From assembly GCA_905221605.1 (NCBI GenBank), contig CAJNDS010002664.1, forward strand, positions 188,001 to 252,000: a stretch of 64,000 nt of DNA, read 5' to 3'. Below, piece by piece: positions 1 to 11,439 of this stretch. The position numbers were made by a program, and so were the translations under genes. Positions within the stretch are counted from its first letter, which is position 1, and each line of letters opens with the position of its first letter. This DNA comes from Symbiodinium natans (Eukaryota; Sar; Dinophyceae; Suessiales; Symbiodiniaceae). The notes beneath the pieces were generated by a model. That model worked only from the letters and a program-made list of their open reading frames with translations, was not told where the DNA came from and searched no databases.

Positions 1-1870
1 CGCGTGTTGCACTGGCCACACATGGCTTTGGTTTTTGGTCAAATGGGTTCTCGTCAGGAATGTATGTGAATTCGTATGCCAGAAAGTGGCATGATCCCAT
101 GCGTTGTCGAGACAGCCAAGCCCAGGGATTTGTGCTGTTGGCCCAAATGAGCGCCCGCAAAACATCTTATGTAAATGCTAATTAAACAATCATGGGGTAT
201 TGCTTTTGGGGGGGGGGCCCTATCGCTTTATGGGACTTTAGCTCAATGCTGCTACGAAAACCTATCGCTTTACTGCATATGAGACCCGAAACCTGCAACC
301 CTACCATGAAAACTCCTGAATTCTTAAACCCGTTTCCTTTCTTTAGGGCCTATAAATCAAAGAGTGCGAGTGCTCCTTTTCCAGGAGCTGGAGCTCTCGC
401 TGCTCGAATCAGAAATCCATATCCTAAACCTCGAACCCTCAACCTGGGCCAGGGCCTTTGCCCAGCTCTTCGGGTGGCCAAATGGGTATCGTAGGGTTAT
501 CGCTTTCAGTATCGCTCTGGAATAGCACCCAACACCCGAAATCATGACATGGTTGCAGAACGACTTCTAAATTCAAGATTCAGGGTATCGCTTTTGGGGG
601 GGGCCTATCGCTTTCCGAGGTTTCAGGCACGACATAAGGTTTTTATCTCCACCACAAGAGACCTCCTGCAACATAATAAAAGTAGTCGCTCAAATGTCTT
701 CTTTAAATACGTCTAGCATCGATAGTCTCTGTGACTCTATAACTTGGTCAGGTGATGATGATGATGATGATGATGATGATGAGGGTGTGGGTGCGCATGC
801 GGACGAGGGTACGAATTGAGGTCGAGGATGAGGACGAGGATGAGGGTGAGGAGGATTACGATGATGATGAGACTGCTCACGATGAACTTGCGCTGCCTAC
901 TTTCGCCACACGCGCCGCACTGTGCTGAAGTACACTGAGGTAATGAGGGCCCAGAAGAGTAGATCTGGGCTGCTGGCGGAGATGCACCTGTATCGAACAG
1001 AGTATCCACAGCAGCCTTGTCAGACGGAGTCGAACACACGCAGGCAACTTCAAACACCGACCCGACAGTCAAACTCTGATACCGAGGCCACGAGCCTGCG
1101 CGGCAATGTTGCCTTAAGCACTGACACATGAGATTGGCATGAAGGGACAAAGATGTTCGATCTAGGGGCGCTTGAGATGCGCTTGAGCATCAGATTCCAC
1201 CAATTCGAGGCTGAGCAGCTCATCTCTAGGCGTGAGGCTTCCACGTCCTGCACTGAAGATGCTTTATGGCAACTTTATGGACTTGCACACGGCATCATCG
1301 TCACCCCAGCCTGTAGCAGGGCCATGGCAAGGCCCCAGGCCGTGTCGGCGGCCTTCAGCGCATTGAAGGCTGACCTTAAGGGCAGCACTGGCACAAGATG
1401 GGACAAACCTCCCATCGCCCAACCCGAAACTCTCCCGAAACATTCCAACCTCTGAGACTCTGCATGTCAAGGAGCCCATAAGATCGCATGGTCTGCGGCA
1501 TGTTTTGGAACCTGGACACCTGCAGAGGCGGGTGGTGAACACACCCAACTCGACCGCGCAGCGCACCTGAAGTGCACGCAGCACACGGGCCCACTCGAAG
1601 CCTGGCAGACTGAGACTGAAACAAAGGGACGAAAGGTCTGCGTGAGTCCCTCCCACCTTTGTCAAGCGAGCTCGCAAGCGAATTCTGTGCGGGAGATCCT
1701 CTCGCGTGTGAACCGCACTCGCATACTCACGGGTCAGCAAGGCTCCAACTTCCTAGAAAATAGGCAGCCGGAGCAGGTACTCGGTTTGATCTCACGTCGT
1801 GGCAGGTTTTACATCACCCCCCTCTCCAAGGCGCGTCGAGGCTTTTTGCGCCACCCAGAGCAACTCCTGG
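1..1870. other. Stretch without a recognised gene
   Basis: No protein family was recognised on either strand. The stretch has G homopolymers (about 208-218 and 596-603), a recurring TATCGCTTT word (about 222, 266, 499 and 606) and a GAT/GAG trinucleotide-rich tract at 750-870. Open frames between 737 and 1740 overlap in several frames, as expected for GC-rich noncoding DNA. Short exons of a minus-strand gene cannot be excluded. Confidence 0.4.
752..870. repeat. GAT/GAG trinucleotide-rich simple repeat
   Basis: A perfect (GAT)n run near 752-781 is followed by degenerate GAGGAT and GAGGGT units to about 870. The poly-His and poly-Asp-like frames it creates on each strand are side effects of the repeat. 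Confidence 0.8.
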
Positions 1871-1877
1871 AGACTCT

Positions 1878-1926
1878 TGGGTTTAGGGTTTAGGGTTTAG
1901 GGTTTAGGGTTTAGGGTTTAGGGTTC
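1878..1926 (+). repeat. Interstitial telomere-type repeat (TTTAGGG)n
   Basis: About six perfect tandem TTTAGGG units lie internally. TTTAGGG is the plant/dinoflagellate-type telomere unit. No subtelomeric context is visible on either side, so this is an interstitial copy. Confidence 0.9.
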
Positions 1927-2606
1927 AGAGTTGAACAACAGGAGCAGCAGGATCAACCCGAACGGTTTAGGTGCCCAAAAGACTCTAGAACCCGTTTTGG
2001 TCACAGACCACGCTTTACTTGGGGCCTCGATGGTGTGGCACACAAGAAGAGAGGCCGGTTCCCGTTTGAGAACAGACAGGCTTTCGTGTCGCGTCTGGCT
2101 AAGGCCTTGAAGGGGCCTGAGTCCACCCACTACGTGAAAAAATCATCCATATCGAGCGTCCACGGTCTTAAAGGCGCAAGAACGAACCATATTTCTTGGA
2201 GGACTAAGCAGAGGCACTGGTGACTCTCCTCTTCCGGAAAAGGCTAGCTATGCGACCGAGGATGAGACACACACGGCCCACCCCTTAGTGGACCATCTTC
2301 CGGAGCACTTTGCTGATCTGGTTTAGGAACCCCCAAAAAAAGGGTTCCGCGATTTTCGGAAGATCCCCCCCCCCAGCTGTCTCTGTGTCCTCGGCATGTT
2401 GCCAAGGCTGGGGTGCGCCATCAAGCCTCAAGTCGTAGAGGATTTTTCAAGAAATCCGGGCACCCTTTCATGTACCCCCAAGATGGTACAAGTAAAGTTT
2501 TATTCTAGGAGCCCCCAAAATGGTACCCCTATTTTCGGCAAACCCCCAAAGTTGGGCTGCTTGAGGTGCGTGGTGAAGGTTAGCCCCGAATCTCTGCCTG
2601 CTCGCT

Positions 2607-2770
2607 GGATTTGTACAACTATTGTTACTATTCCTATTATTATTACCATTACTATTTTTAATTCTAATTATAACTATTTTTACTATTGCTATTACTATTA
2701 CTATGACTATGACTATGACTATGACTATGATTTTTGTTATGATTATGATTATTTTTATCATTATTATGCA
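2607..2770. repeat. ATT/ATG trinucleotide simple repeat
   Basis: Degenerate (ATT)n and (ACTATG)n sequence. It produces long Tyr/Asp-, Thr/Met- and Ile/Val-rich open frames on both strands that are not genes. Confidence 0.8.
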
Positions 2771-2898
2771 GACATTCTTGCTCACTGGGTGTCGCACTCC
2801 GCTTCTTTCAGTGTGCCCACAGCGCCGCAGGCAGAAGTGGCGGAGACCAGAAGAATCTCGTCGCAAGTCAGAGGCGGAAGAATGTGGACTCACACTCT

Positions 2899-2970
2899 AT
2901 TGGGTTTAGGGTTTAGGGTTTATGGTTTAGGGGGTTTAGGGTTTAGGGTTTAGGGTTTAGGGTGTAGGGT

Positions 2971-3002
<32 letters not shown>

Positions 3003-3070
3003 CGTTGAGGGTTGAGAGTTTAGGGTTTAGGGTTTAGGGGGTTAAGGGTTGGGGGAGGGGGGGGGGGGTG
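2899..3070 (+). repeat. Degenerate telomere-type repeat
   Basis: TTTAGGG units decay into TTGAGGG units and end in a G-rich tract at 3053-3070. The gradual drift shows local slippage and expansion of variants rather than one capture of a telomere end. Confidence 0.85.
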
Positions 3071-3329
3071 GGCGGGTGTGCTATAGCATTTCCTTTTAGT
3101 GCCCGTTCTGACCGAGCGCAGCACAAAACTTCGAAAGACTCACAGGCAAGAATGTCGTCATCTGCTGCAGCTTCGAGTACATGGCTGTTGCGGGATATTT
3201 GCACACACCCAAGAAACGTGACAAAATCGTGGTCCCGTCGCACCTGCGAGCCGCAAGTAGCAGCGGCAACGAGAAGGAAAAGATTGCTAAAAGATGCTGG
3301 GGGATCCACCAAGTGCCCTCTTAGCCCTC

Positions 3330-5534
3330 TTAGAGGGAGCACCACGGGGACCTAGGACTTGACAGACGCCTAAAGCCTGGGCTGACTGGGCTGGCAGTGT
3401 TGCTGCCAACGCTGCCCGCGTTGCCCATAAAGGACCTTCGACCTGATGGCTTCCGTCTTGAGGAGGGCATGCGAAAGCAGAGGAAGATTTCGAGCTCACC
3501 GGTTGCTGTCTTGGTCACCTCCACTGTGCCGCTGATCTGCGCCGTCCGTTTGGTACTGTAGCGCATCTCTATGTTGCTGAAGGACATCACCTTCTGAGCC
3601 AACTCTCCCTTCTCCTCCAGAAGCGAAATATCATTCCAGAGTTTCTGGAAGGACTGTGACATGTCATCGGAGAAAATTTCAGTGAGCTGCTTGCCTGCCA
3701 AATATCCCAGTGGGGCAGAAGCTGCATAGACTTGCATGAAAGAAATGTCCAGCTCCAGCAGCACCAGCCGTGGCTGATCGCTTGTCGCAGCTAGGCCTTC
3801 CTCAATGTCCGAGGCCAGAGATCGCATCGAGAGGCTTCGCGACGTGGAGCTGGAAGGGTCCCAGGATCCCGTCGCAGAGCTGACGGGGTCTTCGATGGCG
3901 TCGACGGCGCTGCCGGCAAGGCAGCCTCTACACTCCCTTTAGAACCTTAATAAAAACAACATTTTAAGTATCCTCTTGGGTCTTATATAAACAAAAATAC
4001 AAATAATCCCCAAGGGGGATATAGGCCTTGGTCTGTGAACTCCCGGAGGCCGATGAGGTGCCAAATCTGGTCATCCAGCTTTCGGTAGCTCACCTGGAAA
4101 ACCTCCGTGCGAAACTTGCTGCTGTAGCTGTCAACCAGTCGCGTGTGGAATGCCTTTGCAGATACAGCGTGGGATCCATGGTGGGCCGAGCCCGTTTTCG
4201 CAGGCAGCCGAGAGTTTAAAATCTCGGCTGCTCGGCTCCTTTCTTCTGTTGAAACAAAATCCGTGAAGCTCACTCCCAGAGTGGAGGTGCGCAGGAACAT
4301 GCTGGCCAACTGGGGAGAGCTCTCCGAGGTGATCCGCAAATCCGCATCAAGCTCCACCACCGCGTCACAAGTCAGCTGCAGCAAGGCCTGAAGCACTACG
4401 CAAGCACGCGCAAGCAACTTTTAGAGCAACAAGAGCCATTTTCTGTTCGCCTCTTTATTCCTCATCAGAAGCCCCCCCCCCCCTGCATGGATGGGGCATG
4501 ATGTACCTGGAGACCCAAGATAGGATCTTCGCCCTCAGACATGCCGGACTGTGACTTTGCGACATATGGGAGGTTTACGAAATAAGGACCCCTAATCAAG
4601 TCCCCCAAATAGAAGGATTCCCCTGTAATGAGGACCCCAATAAAGTACCCCGAATTTCGGAAACTCGCATATCTCTACAGCCTCTCTCTACAGCCTTTCG
4701 CGTTGTTCTACAGCCTCTTCGTAGAACCTCTTGCCAGGGCACAGATGCGGCATTCAGCTCAGTGCTGGACTTCGTATTTCTGACCATCTGTTGGGCTATG
4801 TGCCTCAATGCTGACTGCAATAAAAAGGACATTGTGATCACCATCAGCGAGCACGACACCTCCACTTGGATCGTGAAGCTCGCCCCCATTCTCTGTTGGC
4901 TAAAGTCTTTGAGGGTGGTGCGCAAGCAGATCATGCCAGCAATTACCAGGTTTCCAGCAATTATCAGCAGAGGATGCTGTGCCATGATAGCAAACGGAAG
5001 GCGAAAAAGCACCAGCGCTATCACTGACACAGTAGTCAGGTGTTCGGCAGGAACAAAGATCGGCAAAGAACCCACGGCTATGATACCGATGCCCGCAATA
5101 TACCAGGCCTCCAGCGTGGATCTCGACAGCATGCATGGGAGCAGCTGCACCACCGCCAACAGCACGAATATACCAAGGACCAGCCAAGAGAGTGGCGTCG
5201 TCATCCACCGCGGAAGATCCAAGATGAGATTCCATTGTATCGACAGTACAAATGTAAAGCACGTTGCAGCTAGTACTTGTGAGTATCTACGTGCCATGCG
5301 CAGGCGCAACTGCGAGATTTCTTCTGCCAGCACCAGCTTCTCCGCATGCGTCAGGGCACGCTCCTTCCCCAGTGACTTTAGCAGTCCGGTGAAGACTCTC
5401 ACTGCCTGTGCATAGAGCTTGCGTCTGTGTGCCCAACAATTCCAGGCAACCTTTGCGAGCAAAAGCCCTTGAAAAGTGAATGAAACTGCAAGAAAGGCAG
5501 TCTTGTCCAAGGCAAAGGATTCTGCCGGCTCCAT
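3330..5534 (-). CDS. Multipass membrane protein with two PAS-like domains (complete four-exon gene)
   Basis: Exons are complement(5534-4665, 4548-4507, 4387-4027, 3925-3330), which join in phase to about 622 residues. Exon 1 has six or seven hydrophobic segments (roughly residues 10-32, 86-106, 114-133, 142-160, 166-185, 188-204 and 228-246) and ends in a basic linker. Exon 2 adds 14 acidic residues. Exon 3 carries the first PAS-like domain (VVELDADLRITSESSPQL start; IWHLIGLREFTD final strand). Exon 4 carries a second, weaker PAS-like domain and ends with a TAA stop at 3330. Donors are GT, GT and GC. Intron 1 (4549-4664) is largely an inverted-repeat element. The layout suggests a membrane-anchored sensor. 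No cyclase, kinase or phosphodiesterase output domain is visible, so the signalling output is unknown. The start Met at 5534 is the first in frame before the first hydrophobic segment. Confidence 0.78.
4549..4664 (-). repeat. Family B inverted-repeat (introner-like) element filling an intron
   Basis: On the minus strand the intron begins GTTTCCGAAATTCGGGG at the GT donor. It carries the inverted counterpart (TTATTTCGTAAACCTCCC) about 20 nt before the acceptor. The ends and internal words (GGGGTCCTCAT, GGAATCCT) match the element that forms the intron at 28101-28203. Confidence 0.7.
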
Positions 5535-6200
5535 TACTGGCCAGTAACTTAAAACCCTCAGACTCCAAGCTACCAGGTGCTACAAGAGAAGGCCTCCAGC
5601 CTCTGAGCCAACACTCGGTCGCAAAACACGTGAGGCTTTGGCCCTCAGGATACCTGGAAGGTTTAGGTGCAGCCAAAGGGATTGTATAGCTACTTGTACC
5701 GCAGCTACCTAACTCCCTTATCCCCCTAACTAAGAACCAATAGGGCAAAAGCCTCGTCTGGCTGGAGACCCTGCCGCATCGTGGCGGAGCAGAGGACCAG
5801 AGCCATCTCCCAGCCTGGCTTCTTGGGGGCACTGTTTTGCTCCTCCTCTCCGGAGTGCCACGACCCTCTACAGGGTAGTACACGACTTGTATTTAAATTA
5901 TCTGAATTATTAGAATGAAATAAAAATAAACTAACTAATGGAAGAATGGTTAACAAAGTTCTCACGCATGTCCGGGCAAAGGCATCTCGCGGAGGCGGCT
6001 CGGCTTCCCACCCGTTTGTCGACTGAAGGCTCCAGTCACCCGTGCAAAGCCTCCAGGTTTCCATGGGAGGCGTGGACGTGGAGTCCTACGTCCTACTGAA
6101 GCACCAGTCCGTAGCGAAGCCAACCATGTACCGGATTGTGGTACTAGGGGAGGGATCAAAAAGTGCAACGTCCACCGGCAGTCGAACTCGTACTGGAACT
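5535..6200. other. Intergenic stretch
   Basis: It lies between the 5' end of the PAS gene and the 3' part of the PPR-like gene. It includes AT-rich sequence near 5885-5945 and no recognised coding exon. A trans-splice acceptor for the PAS gene should lie in its left part, but none could be assigned with confidence. Confidence 0.4.
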
Positions 6201-6202
6201 TT

Positions 6203-9200
6203 GCCAGGCAGCTTGTCACATCTGGGGACGCGCGGCACTGGAGCATGTCTCGCAGTAGCCTGGTTGCGACATCGATCGCACCGATTCTCAACACTTCTCA
6301 TCCTTCCAGCCCAAATCTGTTTCTTAGATTTTCACAGATTTTCTTAGCTATGTGTGCTTAAGCTGATCAAGCTGATGAGGGCTAACTACAGCTAGAAGAC
6401 TTTCTACGTCATCTGCGTGAACTGCCGATACCGCTGTTGGTTTACAGAATCTTGCCTCGTCCCCAGTGTACAAGCAAGCACTTAACCCACATCTTGCGCG
6501 TTCAAAAACGCGGCAAGAATCGAGAAACAATGGCTGGGGCCGGGGCTCGGCAGCAGGCTCCGGGCGGGCAGCCCGCTCACAAGCGCTGAGGGCGCTGTTG
6601 AAGCCTAGAACGAAGGATGGGAGCCCGACGCAAGGCTGGGACCAGGCTGGGGCATCTTGTGAAGGGATTGTAATGGCCTGAAGATTCTGACAGGAATCTG
6701 AAATCGGAAGTTCGGTGAAGTTGACCAAGCATCGACTGAGGCAGCTGCAGGCAACGTCTGGTCTCCTGGTGTCTCCTGTCCAAGGACCACTCTACTAGGG
6801 TAGCGGCTTATGGCGATGGCAAGACCACAGCTCGCGCAGCTGGCACTCCTTCCCTCATCGTGTTGAGGATGAGGATGGCCTCGGCGAATTCAATCTATGT
6901 TCCGCACGAGGTCGGGTATTCTCTTGGTAAGGCAGCCTTGAAAGGTCTGGCCCCAACCCGCGCCCTACCGGCATTTCATGGGTGAAGGCCCGAAGGCTGG
7001 GAAGCCACACGCGCCAGTAATTGCAGTCTCCAGACTGAGACTGCAACCTGCTGCCACATCCCATAAAAGCCGCACGCCTTGGCGCAGCTCTTTGAGATGT
7101 GACCGGTTGTGGGCTAGTAACAGGAGCTGCGCATGCACAACCGACCCGAGAGTCTTGCGCCTATTGCAGTGTTGCACAAGACTGGCGGCACCTGCCAAGT
7201 TGATTGGACATGAACAAGCAAACAGATGAGCTTCCAGATGCGCTGAAGTTGGCGAATCTTCCAGCTCCAGACATGCCCACAAACAAAAATCACCTCGAGC
7301 CTCGACCCTCGCGCGCATGCAACGTTCCCACAAGCAGATGCGCATGCGCATGCGCGCGCGCGCGCGCGCGCCGGCACAAAGCAAGCAAGAGCACCCAGAA
7401 GCTTGCGAACATTGGCGCGGGTGCGACACGACAGTCCTCCCTGGCGTGGTGGCACGGTCCATCCAAGGCCATGCCAGATGCATCACTTCAAACCGACTCC
7501 GGCCGAACCCCCGACTCCAACTCGTGATTCTGTTATGCCAGGCACCGAAACCCGGAAACAACTCGTGTCCCGAGCCTTTCAATTCCACAGCCGCCGCCCC
7601 CCAGGCCCTGTTCCACCCCAAGCATCGTTTGACGCTTCTGATGAAGCCGGACGATGGACGTAAACGCAAAATCAAGCCAAATTATGACGAAAGGACACCT
7701 GACCCTTCTGCAGCTGCAAGGCTTTTGGAGCCGGGAGCGCTCGCGAAAGCAATGAAGAAAAAACACCAGATATGCAACTTACTGGCCTCCAGCCCAAAGC
7801 CTCTCATCTCAGCCATGACTTGGAGTGCCCATTGCCAGGCAGACTTGCTTCCATCGGGCCTCAGCAGACCGCAGAGGCTTCCAAAACCGGATCGCACATA
7901 CAGAGTCGAGTCCGGGAGCCGGCGTGGCCGTAGCAAGGCGCACCATCGCCGCCTTTGCAGTGCAGCCCCCACGCTCCACGGCGCTATCCTTCCCCAAAAA
8001 GTCTGCGCAGGTCTCTTCAAGTCGAAGAGCAGCTTTAAATGTGGGATGTTCCCTTTATGCTAACAGTTACGAACAGTTACTAACATTCCTCATTACAAAA
8101 ATACCCCCTATTCTAATCCCTATGAAGGACTGTCAGTATAAGGGGGAACATCCCAACTTTAGATTCTTTAGATGGCCCAAGGTGCTTCATGGATGCTGCC
8201 CGTCTTTAGGGCGCGCTGCAGCAGCGTCGTCCTGAGAGCCGCAAATGGATAACGACTTACACACTCAGGTGTCTGAGGGGGACGCATGGAAACATCGGGC
8301 AAGCATGGTCAATCTATGATGGGCGGAGGAAATATGCAGACCGGGTTCGAGCGCCCTGGACCTTGAAATCCTCTGCAACTATCTACGAAGGGACTTTTGT
8401 TTCACACATGTTATGTATTTATAAAGATTTGGTCGATTTTGGGATTCTGAGCAGCCCGACGCTACTGGTTTCTGCGCAGCTTGAGCTGCGGCCTCAGCAC
8501 TTGCCAAACTGCCGAGTGTAAAATCACGCGCAACGTGCAGACATCAAAGAGGTTTCACATGCTTTATCCGTGGCTCTAGAGATGTGGAGGCCAGTTCTGG
8601 TACTCTAAACTTCTTGTACACCGCATCAGGGCTGTCTCGGGTTTGCTTGCGTGGGCCCGATGGAACCGCGTCTCAGTCTCGGTAATGCTGGGGGATGTGA
8701 ATCATGGAGTTGGCACGTTTGGAACAAAGCACTGGTGCCAACCTCCCCCCCCCCCCACCCTTCGAGCCGGCAATTGCACCGCTACAGCTGCGAGAAGCGG
8801 ATGAAGCGGAAGGCGCATTGGCACGCTTTGAGCAGGTTCAGGGTTTTGGGTTTTGGGTTGATGCTACTGCTCGGCACAATACTGGTAGCTGCGCTCGCCC
8901 TACTGCCCCACTGGGCTCTCTGTGGCCCAGGCTGCAGCAGCCATGGCCAAGGCACTGCCTGATGCCGAGCCCAGGCGAGCCTGGAGCATGTTGGCCAACA
9001 TCGTCAAGACTGGTGCAACTTGTTGGTACCTAAGTGCCTGCTGTACCTGGCAGCTACTGTCAGTTGCTGTAGCATGCCTGCCTGCATCGTCTCCGTCAGC
9101 GCCAGGGCCATCGCCCACTGCTTGGCGTCCGCGGCCGCACCGACTGCCACCTCAGAGCTAAGCTCTTTGCTATTGGTTCACCGACCATCGTGTGCTGCGG

Positions 9201-10790
9201 CAAACGCCCAACTTGGGATGTTCCCCCTTATACTAACAGTCCGTAAGAAACAGGGACAACAGTAGCCCTATTATATTTCCGTAATGGTCCCCCTTATACT
9301 AACAGTCCGCAGGAAATAGGGACAATAGTAGCCCTATTATATTTCTGTCATCGTCTAAACCCTCAACAAAGGAACGCTTGTGTGCTGCTGTTGGCCGCCT
9401 CAAAGGCCCTCGTGTCCACGTCACGGGCCGACAGGATCATGTCCACGGCACGCTGCCACCTGACAGCTGCTGCGCCGAGTTCCACTCCCAAAGGGTTTAG
9501 GGTTTACGGTTTCGGGTTTAGGGTTTAGGGTTTAGGGAACTCAAGACCCATGAGTTCAAGCTGAAGATGCTTGTCACCGAGGTGCTGCTGCAATCTTCCA
9601 AATTGTGCTGCAGCGAAGGAGAGAGCTCCAATTCCTCTGCACATCAGCAGCCATTCAACTCTCATTAGAGCCAACGTCGATATTAACGCACAAATGCCAA
9701 CACTACCTCTACTGCAACAACATGAAGTCCATGAAACTTCCGGATTATGAAAACATCCACAGCCGGTAAGCGATGATGGTTTTCTTGGTATGGCACAGAG
9801 GTGCTGAACAATTCCATTCCGTGGAAACCGGTTCGCTTCGAGGCCATGTGCAATGGTCTATAATGTCCCTTCTCGTACAGTAACTAGCAACGTCCGATCA
9901 TTTCGGCAAATCTATTCCCTGCGCCAATCGATTCTGCTGCAGCTTCTGAGCGTGGGCGTGTGCTTGTGCGTGTGTCTGCAGGCGTGCGTGTGCGCGTGCG
10001 CGTGTGCGTGTGTGCCTGTGTATGTGTGCGTGTGTGCATGTGTGCGTGTGCGTGTGCGTGTGGGTGTGTGTGTGTGAGAGAGAGAGAGTGAGTGAGTGAG
10101 TGAGTGAGTGAGTGAGTCAGTCAGTGAGTGAGTGAGTGAGTGAGTGAGTGTGCGTGTGGGTGTGTGTGAGAGAGAGAGAGTGAGTGAGTGAGTGAGTGAG
10201 TGAGTGCGTTAGTGAGTCAGTGAGTGAGCGAGTGAGTGAACCAATAGGGAGGAAATCATGATCAGGCCGTGCGCTCCGGCTGAGGAGATGCAAACAGTCT
10301 GCCTAAGTCTGCCTACGTCTGCCGAATCGATAATGTCCTGGCTCCCTGCTGGAACGCAGCTTTACCATGTACCTCCGTAGCAGAATGCATCACCCTCTGC
10401 TTGTTTGATGTCCCATGCAACAAGAAAAAGCACGACATGACCATGCAGGATCATTGGAAGACAATTGCCCAATAAGCATGCCTCCATGCATCGTCAGGCG
10501 CAGCAGAAGCCATTGCCATGAAAGCCGCATCGGCGGCAGGTCCCTCGGAGTTTCAGAGGGGACATCATACTAATGAAAACCGCGGACTTCTTGGGCTGAC
10601 GTCCTACCTGCCATTGCAAGTGAGCTTCATCCAGCTTCAGACTCGCATCTCGAGCTTGCCTCACCACACGTTCCAGGCATCGTGGGTGCCAGTTGCTCTC
10701 CCTATAAACCACGTCGCCATGCTCCGCCTCTTTACACTTCTGCCGAGGAGCTCCAGAACTTGCAGCGCCAGCGACCATCCATGAGGACAT
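6203..10790 (-). CDS. PPR-like (pentatricopeptide repeat) gene, scattered exons
   Basis: Several short minus-strand open segments look like dinoflagellate PPR helices. They are: WSLALQVLELLGR (about 10,700-10,790), WQRAVDMILSARDVDTRAF (9378-9490), KQWAMALALTETMQAGML (9064-9140), WQWALQVMAEMRGFGLEA (7772-7843), FAEAILILNTMREGVPA (6838-6891), FNSALSACERA (6566-6606) and IDVATRLLRDMLQCRASPD (6203-6290). PPR proteins bind RNA and usually act in organelles. Exon ends were not resolved, so one gene versus two is open, and no transit peptide was found. The identification rests on the recurring W..AL.LL..M pattern and on one SACE-type helix. Confidence 0.45.
8042..8156. mobile_element. Family A MITE-like inverted-repeat element
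   Basis: The left end reads GGGATGTTCCCTTTATGCTA and the right end is its inverted copy (AGTATAAGGGGGAACATCCC). The core is AT-rich with TAATCCCTAT. There is no coding capacity. Related copies are at 9215, 16837 and 28654. Confidence 0.75.
9215..9352. mobile_element. Family A element, rearranged copy
   Basis: The left terminus (GGGATGTTCCCCCTTATACT) is present. An internal segment of about 68 bp (CCCCCTTATACTAACAGTCC onward) is repeated in tandem, and the inverted right end is missing. Confidence 0.65.
9494..9537 (+). repeat. Interstitial telomere-type repeat
   Basis: Five or six TTTAGGG units with single-base variants, next to a PPR-like exon. Confidence 0.8.
9950..10240. repeat. (TG)n and (GAGT)n microsatellites
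   Basis: TG/CG-rich dinucleotide sequence at 9950-10077 runs into two (GAGT)n blocks separated by a second TG/GA block. The Val/Cys-rich ORF across it is an artefact. Confidence 0.85.
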
Positions 10791-11129
10791 CGCCGGGCCG
10801 CGACCAGGGCCGCGCCTAGTTAGCAAATGCGGTGGTGGGAGCCGCTTCAGCCCCGAACAGTCCATACAGTCCATGACATGGGGGGTTCCCGAAATTAGGG
10901 GGGGGCGCCTTCTTGGGGTCCTCATGATAAGGGAGTCCTACTTTTACCTACCATGACTCATTCAGATCCCCATAAAGATTCCCTGCCAAGCAGCCGCAAA
11001 CAGCGACGTTCGGCTCCGGAGCCCAGTCCCGCTGGTCTGCTGCTCGCCAACGACAAGCAGCCAAAGCGAACTCCACCGCCTGGCTCCACGCTCCACTCCG
11101 CTGCAGCTGGCTTAAGGGACGTTTTGTAG

Positions 11130-11182
11130 GAGGGTTTAGGCTTTAGGGTTTAGTGTTTAGGGTTTAGGGTTAGGGTTTAGGG
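11130..11182 (+). repeat. Interstitial telomere-type repeat
   Basis: Degenerate TTTAGGG units, including one TTAGGG. Confidence 0.8.
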
Positions 11183-11439
11183 TATCTGGGCCTCTTGATA
11201 CAGGCCCTTCTTGGACAAGAAGCCGATGGCCACAGTGACCTGGCGGAGGCCGACATGGGCCGACATCATCTACCTGGCCATGCTCTTCCCATCTCAGCCT
11301 CCTTTGCGGCCCGGAGCACTTTACGCCGGAGCAGCTTCGGCAGCAGAGCCAGGGCCTGCGCAGGAGACTCTACACAAGTGACCGTGAAAGCGGCAGAGCT
11401 CTTCATCCCCTATGGGCCCTGTGATCCCCCAGCCTCCTC

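Noticed and set aside
7355-7372. (CG)n run as a Z-DNA or promoter element
   Set aside because: It is a short CGCGCG run within GC-rich sequence, with no supporting signal.
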